Shown one piece after another: positions 1 to 8,412 of a stretch of DNA of 27,015 nucleotides. Position 1 is the stretch's first letter. Each line of letters begins with the position of its first letter. The notes beneath the pieces are model-generated. The model did not search any database. It was not told the DNA's origin and worked only from the letters and a program-made list of their open reading frames with translations. Made by a program: the position numbers and the translations under genes. This DNA comes from a virus, in the IMG/VR virus record IMGVR_UViG_3300028025_003971, positions 1 through 27,015 of that record. One strand, 5' to 3'.

Positions 1-2
1 CA

Positions 3-428
3 CAAATTCAATTCTGGAATTGTCCAGTCGGTTCAAATACACTGGTAAACATTCTGACATTGAATGGTGATTCAGCAGAATTTTCTGGTGTAGTTAAACC
101 AGAAAAAGGTTTTATCTATACACCAAGAATACCTGCTGGCAATCAAACAGCAATTACAATTAATTACGCAACTGATTCAATGATTAAAGCCAACTTGGTC
201 GCAGACTTGACTGTTTCACATAGTAACTTTGTCACTGGTAAAGTAGTTGAAGTGTGGTTGGTTAATACTGGCGGCCTAGGCCGCACGGTGACTCATGGAT
301 TAACAGCACTGAATTCAACAACAAATTCAACAACATTTACTATTCCAGCAACAAGTTCTGCATACTTGAAATTCTTTAGCATTGATGGTGACTTAGCAAA
401 TACATTCGTATCCGTTGTTTTCTCATAA
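3..428 (+). CDS. C-terminal part of an unidentified phage structural protein (5' end outside window)
   Basis: The reading frame is already open at base 3 and runs to TAA at 426-428, so the window holds only the C-terminal 141 or so residues. A TTG at 60 could be called a start, but the frame upstream of it is open and codes for sensible protein (ending NILTLNGDSAEF), so I treat the gene as truncated by the window edge. The visible part is rich in Thr, Asn, Val and Ser, has no Cys-rich or catalytic motif, and alternates polar and hydrophobic residues as beta-sandwich virion proteins do (for example VTHGLTALNSTTNSTTF). It lies 13 bp upstream of the gp8-like gene on the same strand, so it is probably a virion protein of the same late operon. 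I do not recognise the family. It carries an exceptional GC-rich palindrome at 271-284. Confidence 0.7.
   Translation, partial: QIQFWNCPVGSNTLVNILTLNGDSAEFSGVVKPEKGFIYTPRIPAGNQTAITINYATDSMIKANLVADLTVSHSNFVTGKVVEVWLVNTGGLGRTVTHGLTALNSTTNSTTFTIPATSSAYLKFFSIDGDLANTFVSVVFS
271..284. repeat. 14-bp perfect GC-rich palindrome inside a coding sequence
   Basis: GCGGCCTAGGCCGC equals its own reverse complement and has 12 G/C of 14 bases in an otherwise AT-rich window. It codes for part of Gly-Gly-Leu-Gly-Arg in the truncated first gene. Function unknown; it could be a chance codon combination or a recognition site. Confidence 0.6.
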
Positions 429-441
429 TAAATAAAACACT

Positions 442-1809
442 ATGGCAAATAAAAATATTCTCACAAACGGTTCAAAAGTTTCTCAGATAGAACTGATGTA
501 CTATGCACCGGTGGCCGTGGTGCCACCATATTTGACTGAACCAATCAATGTGTTCTATTGTTTTCTAGCAAAACCATTGCCTTGGGATGATAATATAAAC
601 CCACCTGTTCCTGCAACCGACTTGAAATCACTCAAGCAGGTGTACAAGAATATGTTTATTGTAAAGAAAATAAAGACAAACGATATATCACCAGTCATTC
701 AGCGTGTAGATTGGACTTCGGGAATAGTATATGACTATTTTCAAGATGATGTTGATATGTTTGAGAAAGATGCAAACGGTTATATTACACAAATTTTTTA
801 TGTGAAAAACAAATATGACCAAGTTTTCAAATGTTTATGGAACAATAATGGTGAACCATCAACATCTGAACCATACTTTGAACCAGGTACATATACTGCA
901 AACAAAATGTTCCAAGGTGAAGATGATTATAAATGGAAGTTCATGTATACCATTGATACAGGCCTAAAACTGAAATTCATGGACAGAGAATGGATGCCAG
1001 TAGCAATTGGTTCAAACACACCAAACCCTCTAATCACATCTGCCGGTGCAGGTAGTCTAGATGTTATCAACGTCATTAATGGTGGTTCAGGATACGATCC
1101 TGGTAACTCCGTAGTAGAAATTATCATAACAGGTGACGGAACAGGTGCAGCTGCAACCGCAAATGTACAATCTGGTGTAATAACCGATATTGTGGTTACT
1201 AATCCTGGTGGTAATTACACTTATGCAAATGTTACCATTCGATCTGGTTTTGGTGCAAATGCAATTTTAACAGCGGCAACTTCACCTGTTGGTGGCCACG
1301 GTTTTAATCCAGTCTCTGAATTGGGATGCGACCATGTTATGATGACTTGTGAATTTGAAGGTGATGAAGGTGGTTTATTGCCAACAGACATAGACTTTCA
1401 TCAGTTGGGTATAATAGTTAATCCAACAACCAAACAATATAATCCAGTATATGCAAATGGTATCGCATATAGCACAACAACAGATATTGTCGTTGCTGCA
1501 GGTTCAGATATTGGTTTTGATATGGATGAAGTCATTTATCAAGGTGACTCTAGTAATCCATCATTTACTGCAACAGTTTTGTATTTTAATCAATCGACCA
1601 ACCTATTAAAGTTAATAAATACAAAAGGTGTTCCAGTGATTAATAGTCCTATTTTCGGTCAAACATCAAAGTCATCAAGAATTGTGCTATCATACAGTCT
1701 TCCAAATTTTGCAATTTATTCTGGCCATGTGGCATATATTGAAAATAGAACTGGTGTTCAAAGAAGTGATGACGGAATAGAACAACTCAAATTTGTATTA
1801 GGTTTCTAA
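442..1809 (+). CDS. gp8: Baseplate wedge protein, T4 gp8-like
   Basis: A 455-residue protein resembling the gp8 baseplate wedge subunits of T4-like phages. In T4, gp8 is a dimer in each wedge and binds gp6, gp7 and gp10. Diagnostic stretches are FKCLWNNNGEPS at about residues 134-145 followed by a YKWKFMYTIDTG segment at about 164-175 and EWMPV near 184, matching what I recall of cyanophage gp8 proteins. It is longer than T4 gp8 (334 residues), and much of the excess is a Gly-rich insertion at about residues 205-285 (VINGGSGYDPGN, then TNPGGNYTYANVTI), a module that recurs in the next gene. ATG 442 is the first in-frame ATG; it has no clear Shine-Dalgarno, so translation may depend on coupling to the gene ending 13 bp upstream. 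It ends 9 bp before the DUF4815 gene. The gp8 identity is inferred from motifs and from the neighbour. Confidence 0.78.
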   Translation: MANKNILTNGSKVSQIELMYYAPVAVVPPYLTEPINVFYCFLAKPLPWDDNINPPVPATDLKSLKQVYKNMFIVKKIKTNDISPVIQRVDWTSGIVYDYFQDDVDMFEKDANGYITQIFYVKNKYDQVFKCLWNNNGEPSTSEPYFEPGTYTANKMFQGEDDYKWKFMYTIDTGLKLKFMDREWMPVAIGSNTPNPLITSAGAGSLDVINVINGGSGYDPGNSVVEIIITGDGTGAAATANVQSGVITDIVVTNPGGNYTYANVTIRSGFGANAILTAATSPVGGHGFNPVSELGCDHVMMTCEFEGDEGGLLPTDIDFHQLGIIVNPTTKQYNPVYANGIAYSTTTDIVVAAGSDIGFDMDEVIYQGDSSNPSFTATVLYFNQSTNLLKLINTKGVPVINSPIFGQTSKSSRIVLSYSLPNFAIYSGHVAYIENRTGVQRSDDGIEQLKFVLGF

Positions 1810-1818
1810 GGGAAAAAA

Positions 1819-4800
1819 ATGGCTCTAAATTTTAACGTTGATCCTTACTATGATGATTTCGATGATACGAAAAACTTTCATCGAATTTTATTCAAACCAG
1901 GTAAGGCTGTACAGGCCAGAGAATTAACACAGGCACAAACGATTCTACAGGATCAGATTACTAAGTTTGCCAATAATATATTCAAAGAAAATTCTCCAGT
2001 AACTGGCGGACAAATAACAACCAATTTCAATTGTTTTTATATTAAACTACAAACCACCTACAATGGTGCAACAATTGATGTTACCGATTTTGATGGTTTA
2101 TTGTTAACCAATGCATCAGGAACAATCAAAGCCAAAGTTGTTGCAGTTGCACAACCAACAGGCACCGCAGATGAGGGTGATCCACCAACATTGATTGTTG
2201 TTTATAAATCAGGTACACGTTTCACTGACAATGACATTATCTATGATGTAAATTCTAATAAAACTTGTCAAGCAATTACAAATGGTTCAACAGGAGAATC
2301 TTCTGTAGTTTCTATTGCTAAAGGTGTTTTCTATGTTCTTGGTAACTTTGTACAAATCGAGCCAACAACAATCATATTAAGTAAGTATGACAGTACACCA
2401 TCCAAAAGGGTTGGTTTGGAAATTACTGAAACAATTTATGACTATGCAAACGATGCATCGTTGTTGGATCCTGCAGTTGGTGCATCAAACTACCAAGCAC
2501 CCGGCGCAGACAGATATGTAATCAGTCTTGATCTTACGTCAAAGCCATTGTATTTTGGTGATGACCAATTCTTCATTGAATTGCTTCGCATTGAAGATGG
2601 TAACGTTTTCAAAATGGTTGATGGTTCAGTTTATGCAGTAATCGATGACTATTTTGCAAAACGTGATTATGAAACGAATGGTGATTATATCATCAACGAT
2701 TTTACTTTGACACCAAAAATTGATCCAGATAATGATGACAATTATCTTTTGGGTGTTGGTAAAGGCCTTGCGTATGTGCATGGTTATCGTGTGGAGAATC
2801 CATCACCAATTAATTTGACGTCAAGTCGTGCAAGAACACAAGCGGAAAAGCAAAATGATACAACAGTTATAAACTATGGTAGTTATTTTATTGTGTCAAA
2901 TGTGCATGGTGCAAACTCAAAGACATTTGATGTAACATCATCAAACACAGTAGATTTTCATTGTGTTTCATCAAATAATGTACATACAGCCAACGCAACA
3001 ACCTATAATTCTACATTGGTGTCTAGAGGTTATATTCGTGGTTTAGATTATCAAAGCGCACCAACAGCCAATGCAAATACGCATATTTTCAAGGCAATGG
3101 TATATGACTTACAGAATCAAGCTTTAACCGGTACACTTGTTTCAGCAACCTCAACAGCTGTAGTTCTACCAGCAACAAACGGACAAACATCTTCATTCAA
3201 TGATGCTTATGTTGGTGTTGACATTTCAATCACAGCAGGAACAAATGCGGGTGAAACAAGAACAATCACCGCATACGTTGGCTCTACAAGAACTGCAACT
3301 GTAAATAAGTCTTGGAGTGTAACACCAGATGCTACATCAACTTTTGTACTGAATTTCAATACTGCCGATGTGGAATCTATGCTGCAAATTGATAGCAGTA
3401 ATTACACTGTATATGGCAAAGCGAAAATAGATGATACAGGAAAAGAAAATGGTTTACCTTCTGGTGATGCAATTTTCGAAAATCCAAATAAACCAGAATT
3501 AATATTTCCAATAGGCTTACCATATGTTGCTAGTATTACTGATTCATCATATACATCTTTTATAGAAATTAAAGGTGTTTCTTTCGGTGCTGCGGGCAGC
3601 ACACTGTCTGCAACATTACCATTGGATGGAAGTTATTTGGGTGTTATCAAACATATTGGCACAGAAAACACCACTCTTAGTGCAGATTTGGTTAGAGAAA
3701 ATTTCACAATCATTGTGACAAATGCACAATCTAATTCAAAGTTTGCAGCAGGTGACATTGTTAACTGGTCGGTATCTCCTAGAACAATCGCAATGAATGG
3801 TGATTTATCTGTTGCAACATTACAAACTACAACTGCTGATCTAACTGCATTTACTGCAACAATTATATTTAAAGTTGATGTGCCAGTTGCAACAAATTCA
3901 GGCTTAGTTTTAAAAATTAAAAATTTGGTCAATGCAAATGCAAACATTGTTATGGCCACTGCAGGAACACAAGTAAATACGTATACTTATGTTGATGATA
4001 GTGGTTCTTCTACTGGTCAAATTTATATACAAAATGCTGGTATTGCAAATCCAGGTGTAAAACAATCTTTATATCTTTCTGATGTAAAAAGAATTTGGAA
4101 AATTATTGATACCAAATCTTCAGGTACAACACCAATAACATCAATGTTTGATAATTCAACATATGATGTTACAAATAGATATTTGTTTGATAACGGACAA
4201 AGAGATGGTTATTATGACCATGCATCAATTACATTAAAACCTGGTGCTGCAAAGCCAGCTGGTAATTTATTGGTGTTGGTAGACTATTACAAGCACTCAG
4301 GTGGCGATGGTTATTTCAATAAAAAGTCTTATATTGATCTTTCAAATTCACCAGATGATTATAGAGAAATTCCAACATATACCAGTAAAAATGGTACAAC
4401 ATATTCATTAAGAGATTGTTTGGATTTTAGACCAGCTAGACAAAATGCCACAACAAATTTTGTTTTCCGTTATTCCAATCCATCAGACTCAAGATTTGGT
4501 TTCTTATTGCCTGTAGATTCTTCAAGTTTCATCTGTGATTACTCCTACTATCTTGGCCGTAAAGATAAATTAATTTTAACTAAAGATAAATCATTGCAGA
4601 TTATTGAAGGATCGCCTTCACTGAATCCGTTACTGCCGAATGAACCAGATGGTTGTTTAGTACTCGCAAGTATTACGCACAGACCTTTTACAAGTTACCT
4701 TCCAACGGAATTGGTATCTGGATTATCAGACTTATCTATTGAACAAACTCAACATCGCCGTTATACAATGTCGGATATTGCTGGTCTAGACAACAGGATT

Positions 4801-7800
4801 AATCGTATTGAATATTATACAGCACTTAATGTATTAGAACAAAACGCCAACTCATTGCAAATTTCTGATGCATATGGATTAAATCGATTTAAAAATGGTA
4901 TTATGGTTGATGATTTTTCTGGTTATTCAGCTTCGGATGCTAATATAACAGATTTTGGTGCATCCATTAATCGCAGAACAAAACGAATGACTGCGAGCCA
5001 AGTAGTAACAAATTATCCATTGAAAAATTTGGCTTTGGTTTATAACTTGAATAATCCATCACCAACTTACATTTCTTCTTTGAATTTTTATAGAAGTACT
5101 AATGGATTTACAAACTATTTTATGTTGCCATATACTTCAACAAATATGGCTTCACAAAAATTAGCAAGTAGAAAAGTTAATTTAAATCCTTTCTCCGTCT
5201 CAAATGCAAAAGGCACAATATCTTTATCTCCAAACGTTGATAATTGGGTTGATACGACATATTCACCTTCTTTATTGATTACTGATCCCAATTTACACAT
5301 ATGGCAAAGTTCAGACACAATAAGTACATTGAGTGCTGGCGACTGGCAAACTGTATCTGGAACAAGTACTCTGATAAAATCAACCTCTGCTGTAACAGGT
5401 AAATCTAGCAGAAATGTTCCAAATCATGGTGCTTTTGATGGTCCATTTGGTAGAAATGTTGGATATACAGAACATGTTACAGAAACAACAACAACATCAA
5501 CTTATAAAAATGTTGCTAACCAAACTCAAAATAACATATTGGGTAATTACACTCAATTGGACAATACATATTCATTAAACAACGGATATGTGACGGATAT
5601 TAGTATTCTTCCTTGGATGAGAAAACAAGAGATTGCAATTACCGCAACAAACATGTTGTATAACACTCAAGTTTTTAGTTTCTTTGATACTATCGGTGTT
5701 GATAATTATGTGAGAAAAACAAATATTATTGAATTAACTGATGTTACTGGAACATTCGAACAAAATGATGTTATTGGTTATTATTCATCTGGAACATTTA
5801 CACCAACAGGTGTTGTTATTGGAATATATGATTATCCAACCACAAACAACATGAGATTGTATGTTGCTGGTGATGGAAAAACAACCACATATCATAACTC
5901 ACTTGTACTACAAAATGCAAACTTCAATGGTGATGGTGTTTATCAAGGTAGGACAGCTTACGGAACTTTTGCTAGTCAAACACATTTTGGTGGACTAATT
6001 AGAAGTGCTAATAGTACAACTACAGTAACAATTTCTGCATTAGCAACCACCTCAAATACAACTTATGTTGGCCAAACTTTGTATATAACTTCAGGAACTG
6101 GCCAAGGATCTTCTGCAAACATTTCTTCATATAACGGAGTAACAAAACTTGTAACATTAGATACAGCTATAACTTGTGCAGCTGGTGACATTTATTCCAT
6201 TGGTACATTTACAACCAATGAAGAAGGTAGTTTCTATGGTATATTTACTGTGCCACCAAATACATTCCATACAGGCACAAGAGTGTTTCGTATGGATAAC
6301 CGTATAAATGGAAATGAAGGAACAATAACAACATTTGCAGAAGGTAGTTTCTATGCACAAGGATTGCAAACCAATAAACAAAATATTGATTTTGGTGCAT
6401 CTCCAGCTGGGGCAAAAGATACTTTCACACAAGTAAATAAAAGAGATGTAGTAACACTGTCTACACAAGCAAATGTAACTAAGAGTATTTACTATACACC
6501 ATACGATCCTGTTGCACAAACATTTATTATCGATGCAGCAAATTATCCTAATGGTGCATACATATCTTCTATTAGATTATTCTTTTCTTCAAAACCAGCA
6601 ACGGATACTGCGCCAGTAACACTTTCTATTGTTGGAACATTAAATGGATATCCAAATGGTACAACATTGGATAATTCAATCGTTACTTTACCAGCATATC
6701 AAATAAAAGTTTCCGACACACCACAATATCTAGATTCAACAACTTATACAGAATTTTTATTCGATTCACCAGTTTATATTCAGCCTGCAACACTTTACTC
6801 ATTTATCGTAAAGTCTTCTTCAAATGAATATAATTTATGGACAGCATCAAATGGTGACACAGCACTAGCATCATCAGTTAAGAATCTTTCAACTGATCCT
6901 TATCCAAGTTCAATTACAAAAATTTCCACAGCACCATATGTTGGTGCTCTGTTTATATCACAAAACTCACAAACTTGGACCGCAGATCAAAATCAAAGTA
7001 TGATGTTTACGATTGAACGTGCTAAATTTGATACAACCAAAACACCTACTATTAGAATGGTTGTTCCGAAAAAATTACCACAAAGAACATTGTTGGAAAA
7101 TAAAGTCGATTATTATAGTAATGCAAATACCATGACCAATACTATTGGAACAGTTACAAATACTGATTCGTTGATTGATGCATTTAATGTAACAACAACA
7201 GATTTTATACCATCAGCCACTTCAATTAATTATAATTATAGTGCAACATTACAGACCGGTGCTTCAACGAGTGCAGAATACATCAATCCAGGTAAATATG
7301 GAACAACAATGTATGACCACATTCATTTGGATGATAATCAGGGTGAAAGATTGTTGAGTGCAAATTCAGACACATCATTCTCATTGTATGCACAATTATC
7401 TTCAACCGATGATGCTGTGTCTCCTGTGGTGTCTGATGCAGGAACATCTTTATTTGCAATACAATACAATATTAATAATTGTGAATTATCAAACAGTTTA
7501 ATTTCAATTGTTTCTGGCGGCACTCAATATGCTACAGGTAACACAACAGTTTCTATTTCTGCACCAACAGGTGAAAACGGACAACAAGCTTATGCAACAC
7601 CAGTTATCGTTGGTGGTGTAATTACAGAAATTAATTTTACAAATACAGGTTCAGGATACATTGAGACTCCAACTGTTTCAATTAATGTTTCTGGAGGTTC
7701 CGCATCAGGTGCATCCGCAATTATTGCTGGAGAAACATCAAAAAATGGCGGACCAGCAGCAACACGTTATATAACTAAGAAAGTCGTACTAGATGCAGGA

Positions 7801-8187
7801 TTCGACTCTGGTGATTTGAGTGTGTATGTATCAGCATACCGTCCAGTTAATACGGATATATTGGTATACTATAAAATATTAAATAGAAACGATACACAAA
7901 GTTTTGATGATGGTTCTTGGCAATTAATGACTAAGACAAAGAATTCAAACACACTATATTCTAAAAATAGAGAAGATTTGTATGAATTCACATTTGCTCC
8001 AGGCACCAATGGTGTTGAACAAGGATATATTTCTTACCAATCCACAAATAATGGCCAAACATATAATTCATTCAATCAGTTTGCAATCAAAATTGTTTTG
8101 TTGACCACAGATAAAACTATCGTACCTTACTTGACAGATATGAGATGTATTGCATTACCTTCAAATATCAATAGTTCGATTGGTTGA
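1819..8187 (+). CDS. Giant DUF4815-type tail/baseplate structural protein
   Basis: A 2122-residue protein. Its N-terminus (NVDPYYDDFDDTKNFHRIL, then GKAVQARELTQAQTILQDQI) is the signature of the DUF4815 family of phage tail proteins; the core continues to about residue 360 (GLAYVHGYRVENP). Farther on are stretches I associate with large virion proteins of T4-like cyanophages: DNGQRDGYYDHASITLKPG near residue 793, YSLRDCLDFRPAR near 863, RRYTMSDIAGLDNRINRIEY near 978 and DDAVSPVV near 1868. Two related small beta insertions lie at about 438-514 and 1393-1466, and a Gly-rich GGTQY/GSGY module like that of gp8 at about 1895-1973. No membrane segment or signal peptide is seen. A Shine-Dalgarno AAGGG overlaps the gp8 stop codon, 6 bases before the ATG. 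Following gp8, it sits where T4 has gp9/gp10, so a peripheral baseplate or fibre-anchoring role is likely, but I cannot assign a T4 gene number. Confidence 0.75.
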   Translation: MALNFNVDPYYDDFDDTKNFHRILFKPGKAVQARELTQAQTILQDQITKFANNIFKENSPVTGGQITTNFNCFYIKLQTTYNGATIDVTDFDGLLLTNASGTIKAKVVAVAQPTGTADEGDPPTLIVVYKSGTRFTDNDIIYDVNSNKTCQAITNGSTGESSVVSIAKGVFYVLGNFVQIEPTTIILSKYDSTPSKRVGLEITETIYDYANDASLLDPAVGASNYQAPGADRYVISLDLTSKPLYFGDDQFFIELLRIEDGNVFKMVDGSVYAVIDDYFAKRDYETNGDYIINDFTLTPKIDPDNDDNYLLGVGKGLAYVHGYRVENPSPINLTSSRARTQAEKQNDTTVINYGSYFIVSNVHGANSKTFDVTSSNTVDFHCVSSNNVHTANATTYNSTLVSRGYIRGLDYQSAPTANANTHIFKAMVYDLQNQALTGTLVSATSTAVVLPATNGQTSSFNDAYVGVDISITAGTNAGETRTITAYVGSTRTATVNKSWSVTPDATSTFVLNFNTADVESMLQIDSSNYTVYGKAKIDDTGKENGLPSGDAIFENPNKPELIFPIGLPYVASITDSSYTSFIEIKGVSFGAAGSTLSATLPLDGSYLGVIKHIGTENTTLSADLVRENFTIIVTNAQSNSKFAAGDIVNWSVSPRTIAMNGDLSVATLQTTTADLTAFTATIIFKVDVPVATNSGLVLKIKNLVNANANIVMATAGTQVNTYTYVDDSGSSTGQIYIQNAGIANPGVKQSLYLSDVKRIWKIIDTKSSGTTPITSMFDNSTYDVTNRYLFDNGQRDGYYDHASITLKPGAAKPAGNLLVLVDYYKHSGGDGYFNKKSYIDLSNSPDDYREIPTYTSKNGTTYSLRDCLDFRPARQNATTNFVFRYSNPSDSRFGFLLPVDSSSFICDYSYYLGRKDKLILTKDKSLQIIEGSPSLNPLLPNEPDGCLVLASITHRPFTSYLPTELVSGLSDLSIEQTQHRRYTMSDIAGLDNRINRIEYYTALNVLEQNANSLQISDAYGLNRFKNGIMVDDFSGYSASDANITDFGASINRRTKRMTASQVVTNYPLKNLALVYNLNNPSPTYISSLNFYRSTNGFTNYFMLPYTSTNMASQKLASRKVNLNPFSVSNAKGTISLSPNVDNWVDTTYSPSLLITDPNLHIWQSSDTISTLSAGDWQTVSGTSTLIKSTSAVTGKSSRNVPNHGAFDGPFGRNVGYTEHVTETTTTSTYKNVANQTQNNILGNYTQLDNTYSLNNGYVTDISILPWMRKQEIAITATNMLYNTQVFSFFDTIGVDNYVRKTNIIELTDVTGTFEQNDVIGYYSSGTFTPTGVVIGIYDYPTTNNMRLYVAGDGKTTTYHNSLVLQNANFNGDGVYQGRTAYGTFASQTHFGGLIRSANSTTTVTISALATTSNTTYVGQTLYITSGTGQGSSANISSYNGVTKLVTLDTAITCAAGDIYSIGTFTTNEEGSFYGIFTVPPNTFHTGTRVFRMDNRINGNEGTITTFAEGSFYAQGLQTNKQNIDFGASPAGAKDTFTQVNKRDVVTLSTQANVTKSIYYTPYDPVAQTFIIDAANYPNGAYISSIRLFFSSKPATDTAPVTLSIVGTLNGYPNGTTLDNSIVTLPAYQIKVSDTPQYLDSTTYTEFLFDSPVYIQPATLYSFIVKSSSNEYNLWTASNGDTALASSVKNLSTDPYPSSITKISTAPYVGALFISQNSQTWTADQNQSMMFTIERAKFDTTKTPTIRMVVPKKLPQRTLLENKVDYYSNANTMTNTIGTVTNTDSLIDAFNVTTTDFIPSATSINYNYSATLQTGASTSAEYINPGKYGTTMYDHIHLDDNQGERLLSANSDTSFSLYAQLSSTDDAVSPVVSDAGTSLFAIQYNINNCELSNSLISIVSGGTQYATGNTTVSISAPTGENGQQAYATPVIVGGVITEINFTNTGSGYIETPTVSINVSGGSASGASAIIAGETSKNGGPAATRYITKKVVLDAGFDSGDLSVYVSAYRPVNTDILVYYKILNRNDTQSFDDGSWQLMTKTKNSNTLYSKNREDLYEFTFAPGTNGVEQGYISYQSTNNGQTYNSFNQFAIKIVLLTTDKTIVPYLTDMRCIALPSNINSSIG

Positions 8188-8189
8188 TT

Positions 8190-8411
8190 ATGACATATTT
8201 GAGGGTTGAAGGAACAAAATTGGTCAGAGATACCAGGAGTGGTGCAATCATAAACCAGGATAAAAATGGTTTGGATGAATATTTGAACAAGCGCCGAGCA
8301 CTAGAGTCTCAAAAAAATGAAATAAATAACATTAAGTCTGAAGTCAAAGAACTCAGAGAAGATATAACAGAAATAAAAAGTTTGTTATTAAAACTATTAG
8401 AAAAAGGTTAA
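8190..8411 (+). CDS. Small coiled-coil protein, likely virion-associated
   Basis: A 73-residue protein from ATG 8190. A TTG at 8184 would add two residues and overlap the upstream stop; I prefer the ATG two codons later. The N-terminal half (TYLRVEGTKLVRDTRSGAII) looks like a short beta hairpin module. From about residue 35 the sequence is a charged heptad-like helix (NEINNIKSEVKELREDITEI) ending in leucines, a probable coiled coil that could trimerise. It is wedged between the DUF4815 protein (TGA at 8185-8187) and the long S74 fibre (starts 2 bp after its stop), so it may bridge or help assemble the fibre. There is no strong Shine-Dalgarno, so translational coupling is probable. Family assignment is uncertain; I have the impression of similar small proteins in marine myoviruses but cannot name them. 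Confidence 0.7.
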   Translation: MTYLRVEGTKLVRDTRSGAIINQDKNGLDEYLNKRRALESQKNEINNIKSEVKELREDITEIKSLLLKLLEKG

Positions 8412-8412
8412 A

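Noticed and set aside
60-62. TTG at 60 as a real start of the first gene
   Set aside because: The frame is open from base 3 with protein-like composition and no ribosome site precedes the TTG.
427-434. AATAAATA before the gp8 gene as a further late promoter
   Set aside because: It is only 7 bp from the ATG at 442, so a transcript would start at about the ATG with no leader; it also overlaps the upstream stop. Transcription from further upstream is more likely.
8184-8189. TTG at 8184 as start of the small coiled-coil gene
   Set aside because: ATG at 8190 follows two codons later; the TTG gives no better ribosome site and adds only two residues.
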